64,000 bases of DNA, taken from Desulfoluna sp942491485. GTDB taxonomy: Bacteria > Desulfobacterota > Desulfobacteria > Desulfobacterales > Desulfolunaceae. Location of the stretch: contig CALOAX010000004.1 in NCBI GenBank assembly GCA_942491485.1, positions 744,001 to 808,000 of the forward strand, in the 5' to 3' direction. The notes below the pieces were generated by a model. That model made no database searches. It was not told the DNA's origin and saw nothing but the letters and a program-made list of their open reading frames with translations. A program made the translations under genes and the position numbers. Each line of letters begins with the position of its first letter. Position 1 is the first letter of the stretch. This document shows positions 6,925 to 16,295 of this stretch, one piece after another.

Positions 6925-9303
6925 GTGTTTGCTTCGTTAAGTCTCAGAAAAAAGTTGGTCTCGGGTTTTACTCTGGTTGTTGTTGTGCTTCTGGTGGTGG
7001 GATTGACGGGGTATGTCAGTTTGAATCGGGTGATCCGTCAATCCAATAAGGGGATCATGACCCTGGAGCTTAATTCTGCAATGAGTGCGTTGATCGGTAA
7101 GCAGGCTCTCTATGAACGGGAAGGAAAACCGAGTCAGTATGAAGCCCTTGGTAAAGGGGTCGAATCCGTGGGCGGTAAGGTGGAGGGCTTTCAACAGCTC
7201 GTGGGGAAGACCGATGCCGTTAAGGAGCTGATGGCTGGGAAGGCTCTTTACGGGCAGCACCTGGCATCGCTCAACGAGGCCAAGCTCAAAAAGGCCGACA
7301 TTCTGGTGACCCTTCAAAAAAGTGCATGGGAGGTCAAAAGTGTGGTGGCCCAGGAGGCTGGTATGGCAGAAGAGGCCATTCGTGAGGAGATGTTGAAAAA
7401 CAGCACCCACGAGCTTAAGAAGAATGCCTTTGCGTCGGTGCGCAACCTGGTTGATGTGGCCCACGATGCCGTGAAAGGTATGCATGCGTCGGCACGTCCA
7501 CGAAATGAGGCCCTTCACCTGATTCGGAACATGCATTTTGAAGGGGACAACTACTTCTTTGTGGTGGACTCTGATTTTACCCTCATGGCCCACGGTGCCA
7601 ATCAGACGCTCGAAGGGATGGATTTTTCCAGGATCAAGGACAAGAAGACCGGGAAGGCCTTTATGGTCGATGTGGTGAATGGGGCCGTGAAAGACGGGGC
7701 GTCCGTGACGGAGTATTTCTGGACCAAGCCGGGAATGGGGGATGCGGTCTTTCCCAAAGTAACGGTGGCCCGTTACTTTCAGGCCTGGGATCTGGTTATC
7801 TGTGCGGGTGTCTATGTGGATGACATCGAACAGGCCGGGGAGGCGTTGAACGAGCAGATTGAGGATGGCTTTTACAGGCTGCAGGAGATCCGGGAGGTGG
7901 GCACCCTTCTCATGGATGCCCGGTTGAGCGCCCTGTACTACATGGCATTTCGCATAACACCTGAGAAGGTGAACGAGACCTTGGTTGAGCTGATGGAGAG
8001 CGATTCGGCAACGGATGCCGTGAAGGCCTCGGCCAATGAGTACATGGCCAACTGGGATGGTTATGTGGCGCAGGATGTCCTCGAAATGAAGAGCGGCCAG
8101 GACGCCCGTGGGGTCATCGGCCAGGCCTCGACCGCCATGGATGCCATGGCCGAGGAGGCTCAAAGGGCCTTTGGAAGTGCCGCATCCTCGGGGAAGACGG
8201 TGATTGTGTTGTTTATCCTCATTGGTGTGGGGATGGCGGTGGGCGCAGCCGTTCTCTTGATTGTTTCTATTACCACCCCCTTGAAACAGACCAGCGCCAT
8301 GTTGCGGGATATTGCGGAAGGGGACGGTGACCTCACCCAGCGCCTTACCGTGACCACACGGGACGAGCTGGGGGATGTGGCCCGCTGGTTTAACACCTTT
8401 GCTGAGAAATTGCAGGTGATGATCAGCGAGATTGCCGGGAACTCCGAGACCCTTGCTGCGTCGTCGGGAAGGCTCACCACGCTGGCCGGGCAGATGGCCG
8501 GAGGTGCCGAAGCGACATCCGAGAAGGCCCATGGCGTGGCCGCTGCCGCTGAGCAGATGAGCTGCAACATGAACGACGTCTCCCAGGAGAGCGAGCAGTC
8601 CGCCGGCACCATCAACACCATGGCCTCGGCCACCGAGGAGATGACGGCAACCATCGGCGAGATCGCTCAAAATTCCGAGTCCGCCCGTACCATTACCGGT
8701 GATGCCGTGGGTCAGGCAAAACGGACCAAAGAGAAGGTGGGGGCCCTGGGGGAGTCGGCGACAGAGATCGGGAAGGTGACGGAAACCATCGCAGACATCT
8801 CAAACCAGATCAACTTGCTGGCCTTAAATGCCACCATCGAGGCTGCCCGCGCAGGTGAGGCGGGCAAAGGGTTTGCCGTGGTGGCCGATGAAATCAAAGA
8901 GCTCGCAAGGCAGACGTCCGCCTCCAGCCAGGAGATCAAGGAGCGCATCGCAGGGGTCCAGGACTCCACCGATGAGACCGTGACGGAGATCGAGGCCATC
9001 ACCGACATCATCGACAACGTCAACCAGATCGTCATCACCATTGCCGCTGCCATCGAAGAGCAGTCCGTCACCACCTCGGAGATCTCGGGCAACGTCAACC
9101 AGACCTCCTCCGGCATCCAGGCCATGAACGACAAGGTCCTGGAGAGCTCCACCGTGGCCCGGGACATGGCCGTTGAAATTGCCGATGTCAATGAAACCGC
9201 GGCCCATATGACCGAGGTGAGTGCCAAGGTGAGCAGCAACGCCGAGGAGCTGCAGGGGCTTTCCGGTCAGCTTAAGTCACTGGTGGGGAGGTTTAAGGTG
9301 TGA
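6925..9303 (+). CDS. Methyl-accepting chemotaxis protein with Cache sensor
   Basis: Transmembrane chemoreceptor that would feed CheA/CheW. A first membrane helix lies at about residues 12-31. The periplasmic region includes a single-Cache type domain around residues 205-310 (NYFFVVD, then a tryptophan/proline-rich strand and GVYVDDI) followed by a long helical segment. The second membrane helix is at about 425-450, then HAMP and the signalling coiled coil, whose hairpin tip (about 630-670) contains NQINLLALNATIEAARAGE. The 792-aa length is long for the class because of the helical insert between Cache and the second membrane helix. Start is GTG 6925 with GGAGGG about 8 bases upstream. The sigma-28 promoter upstream ties expression to flagellar assembly. 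The ligand cannot be predicted. Confidence 0.96.
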   Translation: MFASLSLRKKLVSGFTLVVVVLLVVGLTGYVSLNRVIRQSNKGIMTLELNSAMSALIGKQALYEREGKPSQYEALGKGVESVGGKVEGFQQLVGKTDAVKELMAGKALYGQHLASLNEAKLKKADILVTLQKSAWEVKSVVAQEAGMAEEAIREEMLKNSTHELKKNAFASVRNLVDVAHDAVKGMHASARPRNEALHLIRNMHFEGDNYFFVVDSDFTLMAHGANQTLEGMDFSRIKDKKTGKAFMVDVVNGAVKDGASVTEYFWTKPGMGDAVFPKVTVARYFQAWDLVICAGVYVDDIEQAGEALNEQIEDGFYRLQEIREVGTLLMDARLSALYYMAFRITPEKVNETLVELMESDSATDAVKASANEYMANWDGYVAQDVLEMKSGQDARGVIGQASTAMDAMAEEAQRAFGSAASSGKTVIVLFILIGVGMAVGAAVLLIVSITTPLKQTSAMLRDIAEGDGDLTQRLTVTTRDELGDVARWFNTFAEKLQVMISEIAGNSETLAASSGRLTTLAGQMAGGAEATSEKAHGVAAAAEQMSCNMNDVSQESEQSAGTINTMASATEEMTATIGEIAQNSESARTITGDAVGQAKRTKEKVGALGESATEIGKVTETIADISNQINLLALNATIEAARAGEAGKGFAVVADEIKELARQTSASSQEIKERIAGVQDSTDETVTEIEAITDIIDNVNQIVITIAAAIEEQSVTTSEISGNVNQTSSGIQAMNDKVLESSTVARDMAVEIADVNETAAHMTEVSAKVSSNAEELQGLSGQLKSLVGRFKV

Positions 9304-9882
9304 GAGGGGCGATGGGCAAATCGGCTATAGGCTATCGGTGATAAGGCAAGGGCGAAAAGGCTCTTTGTTAGCGACCGTTCAGCTGTCGTAGCTCAAAAGT
9401 GCCTCCGGCGGCCCAGCCGGGGGCAACAGCATGCTGAATAGTTACAAGCTGTTTTGCCTAACCCGGATATTTCATGAGAAAACGATGTCGATAGAATAAT
9501 AGCTCATAATATCAGTTTGTTATTGTGGAAAAGTAAGTTGCTCAAAAAATACAAAATGTAATTTACAGTTTCCAATTCGATTTTCTCACCCTTCTGGCGA
9601 GCCGAGTGCACCCATCTATTGCGTTATCAGAGCCTTGAGATAAACCACTACATCTGCAGCTCTGATGCCTTGAATATGGGGGCACCCGCCTCGTGAAATT
9701 TCCGGGCTAAGTGGCTTCGCCACCCTTGTCCCCGGAGGCAGCCCTTTTTCTTCTTGTTCCCACACCGATGTATCAAAATGGTTGACCCCTGTCGGATCTG
9801 AAAATAAAGTGACCGCCATGATGTCGGAGGCTTTGGCCTTGTTGGTTGAGTTACTTTTTAGAACTGGGGTGGTTTTACTACG
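9304..9882. other. Gap with family A fragment and family C partial copy
   Basis: No gene supported. A family A arm lies at 9401-9426 (GCCTCCGGCGG then a GCC-rich hairpin). A family C repeat begins at 9457 with CCCGGATATTTCATGAG and is recognisable to about 9605; its right end is lost. The AT-rich interior (9480-9570) resembles an inverted copy of 40200-40290. Confidence 0.5.
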
Positions 9883-12564
9883 ATGCGTTCAATTTTGACA
9901 CTGTCCGTCATGCCCGGCGGGGTGCCGCACCTGGAGTGGGGCGAAACCCAGCGGGCGGTGGCGGCGTCCCTTGACACGTTTCAGCGGGATCTTTTTGACC
10001 GGTTTCAGCGGGAACCGGAGAGCTGGCTCTTTACCCTGGGCTGCCTGGCCCTTCCCAAGGGGGTGGACCCTTCCATTGCCTGGATGGCGTCGGTGGCAAA
10101 GAGATTCGTGAATGAACTGGTCCGTCTTCCCGACTTGGAAGAGTGGACGGAAGCGATCACGGTTCTCCTGAATGAAGAAGCCCTCGACGAGTTTGCCGCA
10201 GCGGTCCCCATGATGGTGGGGGGCGAGCTGGTTGACATCGCCATGCTGGAATCGGTGTGGGCATCCCTGGGGAACGGGTACTCAGCTCTCCTGGCCGCCC
10301 ATGACGGCAAAGTGGCCTCTCTTTTTGAGGCCTTGAATCCCGCCATTCACCTTGCGGGTCGGGTCTTTTTTCACCTGGTGGAGAACAAAACCGGGGCCCT
10401 CCCCTTTGCCTTTATGGCCACCTACTCCCAGGCAGGAGGCGCCGGGGAGCCCCCTCGTCACCTGCCCATGAAACGCGCCATCGACCTCTTTGATGACGAG
10501 GCGCTGGTGTCGCTTCTCTCAACGGTCTACCGCGCGGCATCGGAAAGCGAGCTGGTGGATGGCCTGGTGGAAAGCGGCGAGCTCTTTCACCCCCTGGCAT
10601 GGGATTCCGGGGAGGCGTTCCAATTCTTAAAGGAAGTCCCCCTCTACGAATCATGCGGTGTTATCTGCCGTATTCCAGACTGGTGGAAGCCCAAAGGATC
10701 CGGCGTCCGGGTCAGTCTCTCCATGGGCGACAAGCCCCCCTCTTTGTTGGGGGAGGCAGCCCTCGTCAGCTTTCGGCCCAGCCTGGTCATGGGGGAGATG
10801 GAACTCACCGAAGAGGAGGCCCGGCAGATTCTTGCGGAGAGCGAAGGGCTCGCCTTCTTGAAAAACAGGTGGGTGGCCGTTGATCATAAGAAATTGGCCC
10901 AGGCCTTAGCGGCGTGTGAGCGGGCACAGGAGCTGGCCTACGAGGGGCTCTCCCTTGGCGACGCCATGCGCCTACAGCTTCGACCCGAGCTTTACCTGGA
11001 CGCCTCCATGGCAGAGGTGGATTACGAGGTCTCCCGAGGGGAGTGGATGGCCTCGACCTTTGCAAAACTGGAAAATCCGTCCCTGGCGCCCAGCGTGAAG
11101 CCGGGGCACGGGTTTGCGGCCTCGCTTCGCGGCTACCAGCAGCAGGGGCTCAATTGGCTCTCCTTTATGGAGACCCTTGGCTTCGGTGCCTGCCTGGCCG
11201 ATGACATGGGTCTTGGCAAGACGGTGCAGATCCTCTCCTACCTCCATGCCCGTACCCGAACGAAGGGGCAAGGCCCCTCTCTCTTGGTGCTTCCCGCCTC
11301 CCTGGTGACCAACTGGCTTCAGGAACTTGAGCGATTTACCCCGACTCTGTGCGTCATGGTGGCGCATCCCGATTATGTGCTGCCGATAGATGGCGAGACC
11401 CGTGCAGCCGCCAAAAAACGATTGGGAGAAACGGGGCCGGACGGGATGTCAGGGTGTGACCTGGTGATTACTACCTACACCCTGGTTCAGAAATACCCCT
11501 GGGTCGCTTCTCGCAAATGGGATTGCCTGATTCTCGACGAAGCCCAGGCCATTAAAAACCCCGCCACCCGCCAGACCCGAGCCGTAAAATCCCTCTCCGC
11601 CTCCCACCGCATTGCCATGACCGGTACCCCGGTGGAGAACCGCCTGGCCGACCTCTGGTCCCTCTTTGATTTTTTAAACCCCGGGCTGCTGGGAAGTCGA
11701 AGTGAATTTTCCGACTTTTGCAAACGCCTGCGGGAGGATCCCAATAGATACGCCCGCCTGCGACACCTCATTTCGCCCTTTGTGTTGCGTCGCCTGAAGA
11801 CCGATAAGACAATCATCTCCGATCTTCCAGATAAAGTGGTGATGAAGAGCTATGCCGGCATGTCCAAAAAGCAAGTCGTGCTTTACCGCAAGGGGGTGAC
11901 CGACCTGACAAAGCGGTTGGATGCGGCCGAAGGGATACAGAAACGGGGCCTTGTGCTCTCCTCCCTGATGAAGTTCAAGCAGCTCTGCAACCATCCGGAC
12001 CAGTACGTGGGCACCGGGGATTTTAAAGAGAGCGAGAGCGGCAAGTTTCAGCGCCTCCGCGAGATTTGCGAAACCGTGCTGGAGAAGCGTGAGCGGATTT
12101 TGGTCTTCACCCAGTTCAAAGAGATGACCGAACCCCTGCGCGGGTTTCTTGAGGCCATCTTCGGCCATCCGGGGCTGGTGCTTCACGGGGGCGTGCCCGT
12201 GGGGAAGCGGGCCGAGCTCATCGACACCTTCCAAGCCGACGCGTATTGCCCCTTTATGGTCCTTTCGCTGAAAGCGGGGGGCGTGGGGCTCAACCTCACC
12301 CGGGCCAACCACGTGGTCCACTTCGACCGGTGGTGGAACCCCGCCGTGGAAAATCAGGCCACGGACCGGGCGTTCCGCATCGGGCAGAAAAAAAAGGTGA
12401 TCGTTCACACCTTTGTCACCCGAGGGACCCTGGAAGAGAGAATCGACACCATGCTCGACGAGAAACGCGATCTTGCCGATGAGGTGGTGTCGCAGTCCGG
12501 CGAGACGCTGATCACGGAGATGGCCGATGAGGAACTGGTACAGCTCTTTACATTGACACTATAA
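9883..12564 (+). CDS. SNF2/Swi2-family DNA-dependent ATPase (helicase-like)
   Basis: Superfamily 2 ATPase that translocates on double-stranded DNA and remodels protein-DNA complexes. The N-terminal ~410 residues are the bacterial SNF2-associated region. The two ATPase lobes follow: Walker A DDMGLGKT near residue 440, DEAQ box near 553, MTGTPVENR near 580, and the C-lobe motifs GGVGLNL, DRWWNPAVE and the arginine-finger region RAFRIGQ near 831. The 893-aa length is usual. The start ATG 9883 has no strong ribosome site. Only 22 bases separate it from a SWIM zinc-finger gene, a common bacterial pairing, which suggests a two-protein DNA transaction (repair or chromatin-like) complex. Confidence 0.96.
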   Translation: MRSILTLSVMPGGVPHLEWGETQRAVAASLDTFQRDLFDRFQREPESWLFTLGCLALPKGVDPSIAWMASVAKRFVNELVRLPDLEEWTEAITVLLNEEALDEFAAAVPMMVGGELVDIAMLESVWASLGNGYSALLAAHDGKVASLFEALNPAIHLAGRVFFHLVENKTGALPFAFMATYSQAGGAGEPPRHLPMKRAIDLFDDEALVSLLSTVYRAASESELVDGLVESGELFHPLAWDSGEAFQFLKEVPLYESCGVICRIPDWWKPKGSGVRVSLSMGDKPPSLLGEAALVSFRPSLVMGEMELTEEEARQILAESEGLAFLKNRWVAVDHKKLAQALAACERAQELAYEGLSLGDAMRLQLRPELYLDASMAEVDYEVSRGEWMASTFAKLENPSLAPSVKPGHGFAASLRGYQQQGLNWLSFMETLGFGACLADDMGLGKTVQILSYLHARTRTKGQGPSLLVLPASLVTNWLQELERFTPTLCVMVAHPDYVLPIDGETRAAAKKRLGETGPDGMSGCDLVITTYTLVQKYPWVASRKWDCLILDEAQAIKNPATRQTRAVKSLSASHRIAMTGTPVENRLADLWSLFDFLNPGLLGSRSEFSDFCKRLREDPNRYARLRHLISPFVLRRLKTDKTIISDLPDKVVMKSYAGMSKKQVVLYRKGVTDLTKRLDAAEGIQKRGLVLSSLMKFKQLCNHPDQYVGTGDFKESESGKFQRLREICETVLEKRERILVFTQFKEMTEPLRGFLEAIFGHPGLVLHGGVPVGKRAELIDTFQADAYCPFMVLSLKAGGVGLNLTRANHVVHFDRWWNPAVENQATDRAFRIGQKKKVIVHTFVTRGTLEERIDTMLDEKRDLADEVVSQSGETLITEMADEELVQLFTLTL

Positions 12565-12586
12565 CGATGCGGGGCGCTTTATTGCC

Positions 12587-13741
12587 ATGAGTTATTACGG
12601 GTATCCAAAATATGTATCGGTGGCGGAAAAAAAAGCCAAAGCCGAGAAAAAACTGAAGCAGTTGAAAAAGAAGAACCCCGGCATCACGCCTGTGACGATT
12701 ACGGGGCGAACCCTGGCCCGAAGCTGGTGGGGGAAGGCGTGGAACGAAAACCTGGAACGGTACGCCGATTTTGCCTACCGCCTGGAGCGTGGCCGAAGCT
12801 ACGTACGGCACGGGGCGGTGCTCGATTTAAAGGTCACCTCAAGCAAGGTGACCGCCCTGGTCCAGGGAAGCGGCAGAACACCCTATGAGGTGACCGTGAA
12901 GGTCGTGCCCATGATGATCTCGAAATGGCAGGCCCTGAAGGCGGGCGCGGTGGGGACCATGGATTCGGTGCAGGCGTTTATGGCCGGCCGCCTGCCAGAG
13001 GCCATGGCCGATCTCCTGACGGAAAAGGGAAAGGGCCTTTTTCCCTCGCCCAACGAGATCTCCTTTGCCTGCAGTTGCCCGGATTCGGCCTCCATGTGCA
13101 AGCATGTGGCGGCCAGCCTCTACGGCGTCGGCGCACGACTCGACGAGGACCCCTCCCTTCTGTTTCTGCTGCGGAAGGTCAGTGTCCAGGACCTGATTAC
13201 CGAGACCGTTACCGAGACCCGAGGGGAGATGTTGAGCAAGGCCAAAAAACGGACCGGTCGGGTCATGGAGGATGTGGGCGGACTCTCGGACCTGTTTGGC
13301 ATCGACCTTGGCGGCGGGGATCTCGAACCTTCATCACCCAAACGAACCGCAAAGGGCCGACAAAAAACAGGGAAGGCACCCGTTAAAAAAAACACCCCGG
13401 TAAAAGGCGTGGGGAAGAAAAAGACCGTGGCGAAGCCAAAGGTTGCGGCAAAAAAGGGGGTGGAGAAGAAAAAAAATACCCCGATGGGCATCGCGCCAAA
13501 GCGGATCGCCCCAAAGAAAAAAGAGGCGCCGTCAACTGCCGCAGCCACACTGAACGAACCCATGACACAGATCTCGGCGCTCTTGAAGAAGAAGCGAAAG
13601 GGGATGCCGGTGGCAGACGTCATCTCCCGCTCCGGGATGGATCCCCAGAAGGTGCGAAACACCCTCTATCAGATGAAGCAGAAGGGCCTGGTGGACTCTC
13701 CGTCCCGTGGGGTCTATCGGTGGGTCGATCCTGGTTCGTGA
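12587..13741 (+). CDS. SWIM zinc-finger protein with lysine-rich linker and winged-helix tail
   Basis: Partner of the adjacent SNF2 ATPase. The SWIM motif (CxC...CxH) is visible as CSCPDSASMCKH at about residues 161-172. A low-complexity Lys/Pro/Ala-rich tract (roughly 250-325), reminiscent of histone-H1-like tails, likely binds DNA without sequence specificity. The last ~55 residues resemble a small winged-helix domain (VRNTLYQMKQKGLV). The gene is 22 bases from the helicase stop. The combination of SWIM finger, H1-like tail and winged helix in one protein is unusual; typical SWIM partners lack the basic tail. Confidence 0.9.
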   Translation: MSYYGYPKYVSVAEKKAKAEKKLKQLKKKNPGITPVTITGRTLARSWWGKAWNENLERYADFAYRLERGRSYVRHGAVLDLKVTSSKVTALVQGSGRTPYEVTVKVVPMMISKWQALKAGAVGTMDSVQAFMAGRLPEAMADLLTEKGKGLFPSPNEISFACSCPDSASMCKHVAASLYGVGARLDEDPSLLFLLRKVSVQDLITETVTETRGEMLSKAKKRTGRVMEDVGGLSDLFGIDLGGGDLEPSSPKRTAKGRQKTGKAPVKKNTPVKGVGKKKTVAKPKVAAKKGVEKKKNTPMGIAPKRIAPKKKEAPSTAAATLNEPMTQISALLKKKRKGMPVADVISRSGMDPQKVRNTLYQMKQKGLVDSPSRGVYRWVDPGS

Positions 13742-13865
13742 ATACTCCTGGCCATCGTTCCCCAGGCCGGTCACATTCGCTTTTTCGCTTCATGGCTACG
13801 GCCGTGGGTTACGGTGTCGATGATATTCTCCGCATCGTCTTTCCCGGTTGCCGGAGCCGCCTTTA

Positions 13866-13908
13866 AACAAAAAAAGGCCTGGAAAAATACTCTTCCAGGC
13901 CTTTGTAT
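13866..13908 (-). terminator. Terminator of tRNA-fMet copy 1
   Basis: On the minus strand the tRNA is followed by AAAGGCCTGGAAGAG and its complement ending in a T-run; the same design follows the other four copies. It also lies downstream of the SWIM gene on the plus strand, so it may act both ways. Confidence 0.75.
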
Positions 13909-13915
13909 TTTTTAT

Positions 13916-13992
<77 letters not shown>

Positions 13993-14337
13993 TCAACGAG
14001 GCGAACAGTACATGGGGCTGTGGTTGAAGTCAAGGAATTCGAGGGGGGATCTTAAAAGAAAAAAGAGGCGTGGGAATTGGGCCATGTATTCAGTGGGATA
14101 AGAAGCGGGCAAATCGGAGATAATGACGGCTGGGGCATGAATCGACACTCGTCACATCAAATACCCGGTTGTGGCCCCATGCAGAAAAACAGACGAGTCG
14201 GGTTGTGGCGTCTTCACTGAAGAGGGGTGTTGGAGGCCTTGATGAAGAGGATTCAAGTTCGGTCATGAACCGTTTGTCTGGAAAACCCCCGAAGCACACG
14301 AAGCGCCCTTCGGGCTGCACGCAGGCAGTTGAGCCAT

Positions 14338-14449
14338 CTCAGTCGTTGCCCACGGGCGCAGCCCGTCAGCGAATGTGATCACCTCGAGGCACGAGAGGTG
14401 GGAGCATTCGCCATAGGGTTTCAAGGTGCCCCCACCTTGCGCCGGAGGC
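14338..14449. repeat. Family A repeat, right half
   Basis: Ends with a gamma-type arm (TTTCAAGGTG...CACCTTG, then CGCCGGAGGC). The centre has the shared CCTCGAGG...GAATG words in diverged form. 14000-14337 holds nothing else recognisable. Confidence 0.6.
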
Positions 14450-14455
14450 ACGCTT

Positions 14456-15733
14456 TTATCCCACCAGGTACTGGCTGCAACCCAGGCCGTAGGCCACGCT
14501 CGTAAAGGCGTTCTGGGTGTCGATTTTTTCCATGCCGAAGCGGGTGATGAAGAGGTCCCGGATTTTCAGGATATGGGAGGAGCCGCCGGTGAGAAAGACG
14601 GTGTCCACCTCATCGGGGGTGAGGCCGGCCTGGGCCATTACCTCATCCACGCAGCCTTCGATTTTGGCCACATCCGCATCGATGATTCCATTGAACTCGG
14701 TCTGGCTCAAGGGCTCGGAGATGGCAAGGCTTCCTTCCTTGAACCGAATAAGGGCGGTTTCCTCGGAGGAGAGCTGGCATTTGGTCTGCTCGATGGCCCG
14801 GAAAAGGAGGTAGCCGTAGTTGTCCTCAATGAGGTTCTGGAGGTTTTCAATAAGTTCCGGCTTGTCGGCCCGGTGGCGAATATCCTTGAGGATGCCCTCG
14901 ATTTTTGGGTGCCTCAGCTGGGGGATCTGGTGCCACTGCTTGAGCCTGCCAAGGATGAGGGAAGAGACCGGCAGGGTGAAGTCGTCGTAGAGGGCTTTAA
15001 CGCGCACCTCCTTGCCGAAATAGGGGGCCACTTTCTGCCACATGATGGCTGAGTCAAAGGTGTCACCGCCGATGTAGACGCCGCCGAGGCCCAGGACGTC
15101 CTCTCGTCGATCCCGCTTCTCTCCGTTTTGCCCGCCTCGTGCTTTGATGATGGTAAAATCAGAGGTTCCCCCGCCGAAATCACCGACCAGCACGGTCTTC
15201 TCTTCCCCTTTTTTCAGGGTGTTCTCATAGGCCAGTGCCGCTGCGATGGGTTCCAGCTGGAAGTGGACATCTGTAAAACCTGCCAACTCGGCCGCTTTTA
15301 AAAGCCTTCGGTTGGCCAGGGCCTCGCACTCGGGATCCTCGGAGAAGACAACGGGGCGTCCCAGGACCAGGCTGTCCGCCCCTTTGCCCACCGCTTTTTC
15401 GCCCCGCTCCCGGATGGTCCGAAGGATCATGCCGATGAGCTGTTCCAGGGTGTAGGTCTTGTTGCCCACCTCGGTTTTTTCAAAACTGGCGTCCGGTAGA
15501 AAGGTCTTGATGGACTGGATGTACCGCCCGAAGGCGTCGTTTTCGATGTACTGGTTCACCGCCTCCTGGCCGGCAAAAAATTGCCTCTCTTCATCATCGT
15601 AATAGATAACGGATTTCAAGATGGAACCGGTTTCGTTGAACCGGTCGATATCAATCATGGATACCTGGCCGTCCACGCTGGCCGAGAGGGCTGAGTTGCT
15701 GGTCCCGAAGTCCAGTCCAAAAACAACTGACAT
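14456..15733 (-). CDS. Hsp70/actin-fold ATPase of the YegD type
   Basis: DnaK-like chaperone homologue lacking the substrate-binding domain. The actin/Hsp70 ATPase signatures are present: phosphate loop GLDFGTSNSA at residues 5-14, the second phosphate motif GDFGGGTSD, and the adenosine motif LTGGSS near residue 375. At about 425 aa it stops at the end of the nucleotide-binding domain plus a short helical region, as in YegD. ATG 15733 was chosen because the conserved VFGLDFG begins right after it; an upstream in-frame start would add ten residues with no homology. It stands alone between repeats. Substrates of this subfamily are unknown. Confidence 0.92.
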   Translation of the reverse strand: MSVVFGLDFGTSNSALSASVDGQVSMIDIDRFNETGSILKSVIYYDDEERQFFAGQEAVNQYIENDAFGRYIQSIKTFLPDASFEKTEVGNKTYTLEQLIGMILRTIRERGEKAVGKGADSLVLGRPVVFSEDPECEALANRRLLKAAELAGFTDVHFQLEPIAAALAYENTLKKGEEKTVLVGDFGGGTSDFTIIKARGGQNGEKRDRREDVLGLGGVYIGGDTFDSAIMWQKVAPYFGKEVRVKALYDDFTLPVSSLILGRLKQWHQIPQLRHPKIEGILKDIRHRADKPELIENLQNLIEDNYGYLLFRAIEQTKCQLSSEETALIRFKEGSLAISEPLSQTEFNGIIDADVAKIEGCVDEVMAQAGLTPDEVDTVFLTGGSSHILKIRDLFITRFGMEKIDTQNAFTSVAYGLGCSQYLVG

Positions 15734-16295
15734 AATACGATCTACCTTTATAAGAGAGCACACTTAGAGGGCCGGTGAGCCGTGGGCTGCCGGTCGCCTT
15801 AGGGGCGTTCTCACAAAAAAAGCCGGGGCACAATCTCTTTTGCGCACCAGCTACGTGTTCTTCTCAACACATCAAAAACAAAGAGAGAGGGAACTTACAT
15901 GAATTTTGGGCAGATGGCAAGGGTTGCGGCTGCGCCGCAGGAAAACAAAAAATAAGTAACGTTTCAGCTCCCAAAAAGCTGCCTCCTTGAAAGCAGCTAT
16001 GCCTCCGGCGGGTCGCTTTTTGAAAAAAGCTCCGCAAAAACTTTCCGGTTGCTCGTTAAGACGAGTACAGTCGGCAAACCAACGCCTTCGAATGAACAGA
16101 CATCGCCATTAAAACCTGTTTGTCTAATTTTTCAAAGGTTTGGCCCCCGGTAGGGCCACCGGAGGCATTTCTGGTTCGTTGTGCTCAGATCACCTTAGCT
16201 GTGTGATGCGTTACACCCACAGGGGAAGAAAGATGTGCTATGGTAGGTCCTCTAATTGGCTTTGCTGTGGACACTTTAGCGTGACGGAGACTTGT
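15734..16295. other. Gap dominated by a family A repeat
   Basis: No gene supported. A hairpin-rich stretch follows the chaperone start, then the full family A copy at 16001-16166. The ankyrin gene start lies just after. Confidence 0.5.
16001..16166. repeat. Family A repeat, complete (delta/alpha arms)
   Basis: Bounded by GCCTCCGGCGG at left and CCACCGGAGGC at right. The left arm is the delta type (GTCGCTTTTTGAAAAAAGC hairpin), the right arm the alpha type (TTTTCAAAGGTTTGGCCCCC). It has the same arm pairing as the copy at 20672-20876. Confidence 0.75.

Noticed and set aside
6937..8670. 577-codon minus-strand open frame
   Set aside because: Antisense to the chemoreceptor; histidine/glycine-rich, no family resemblance, and due to high GC codon bias.
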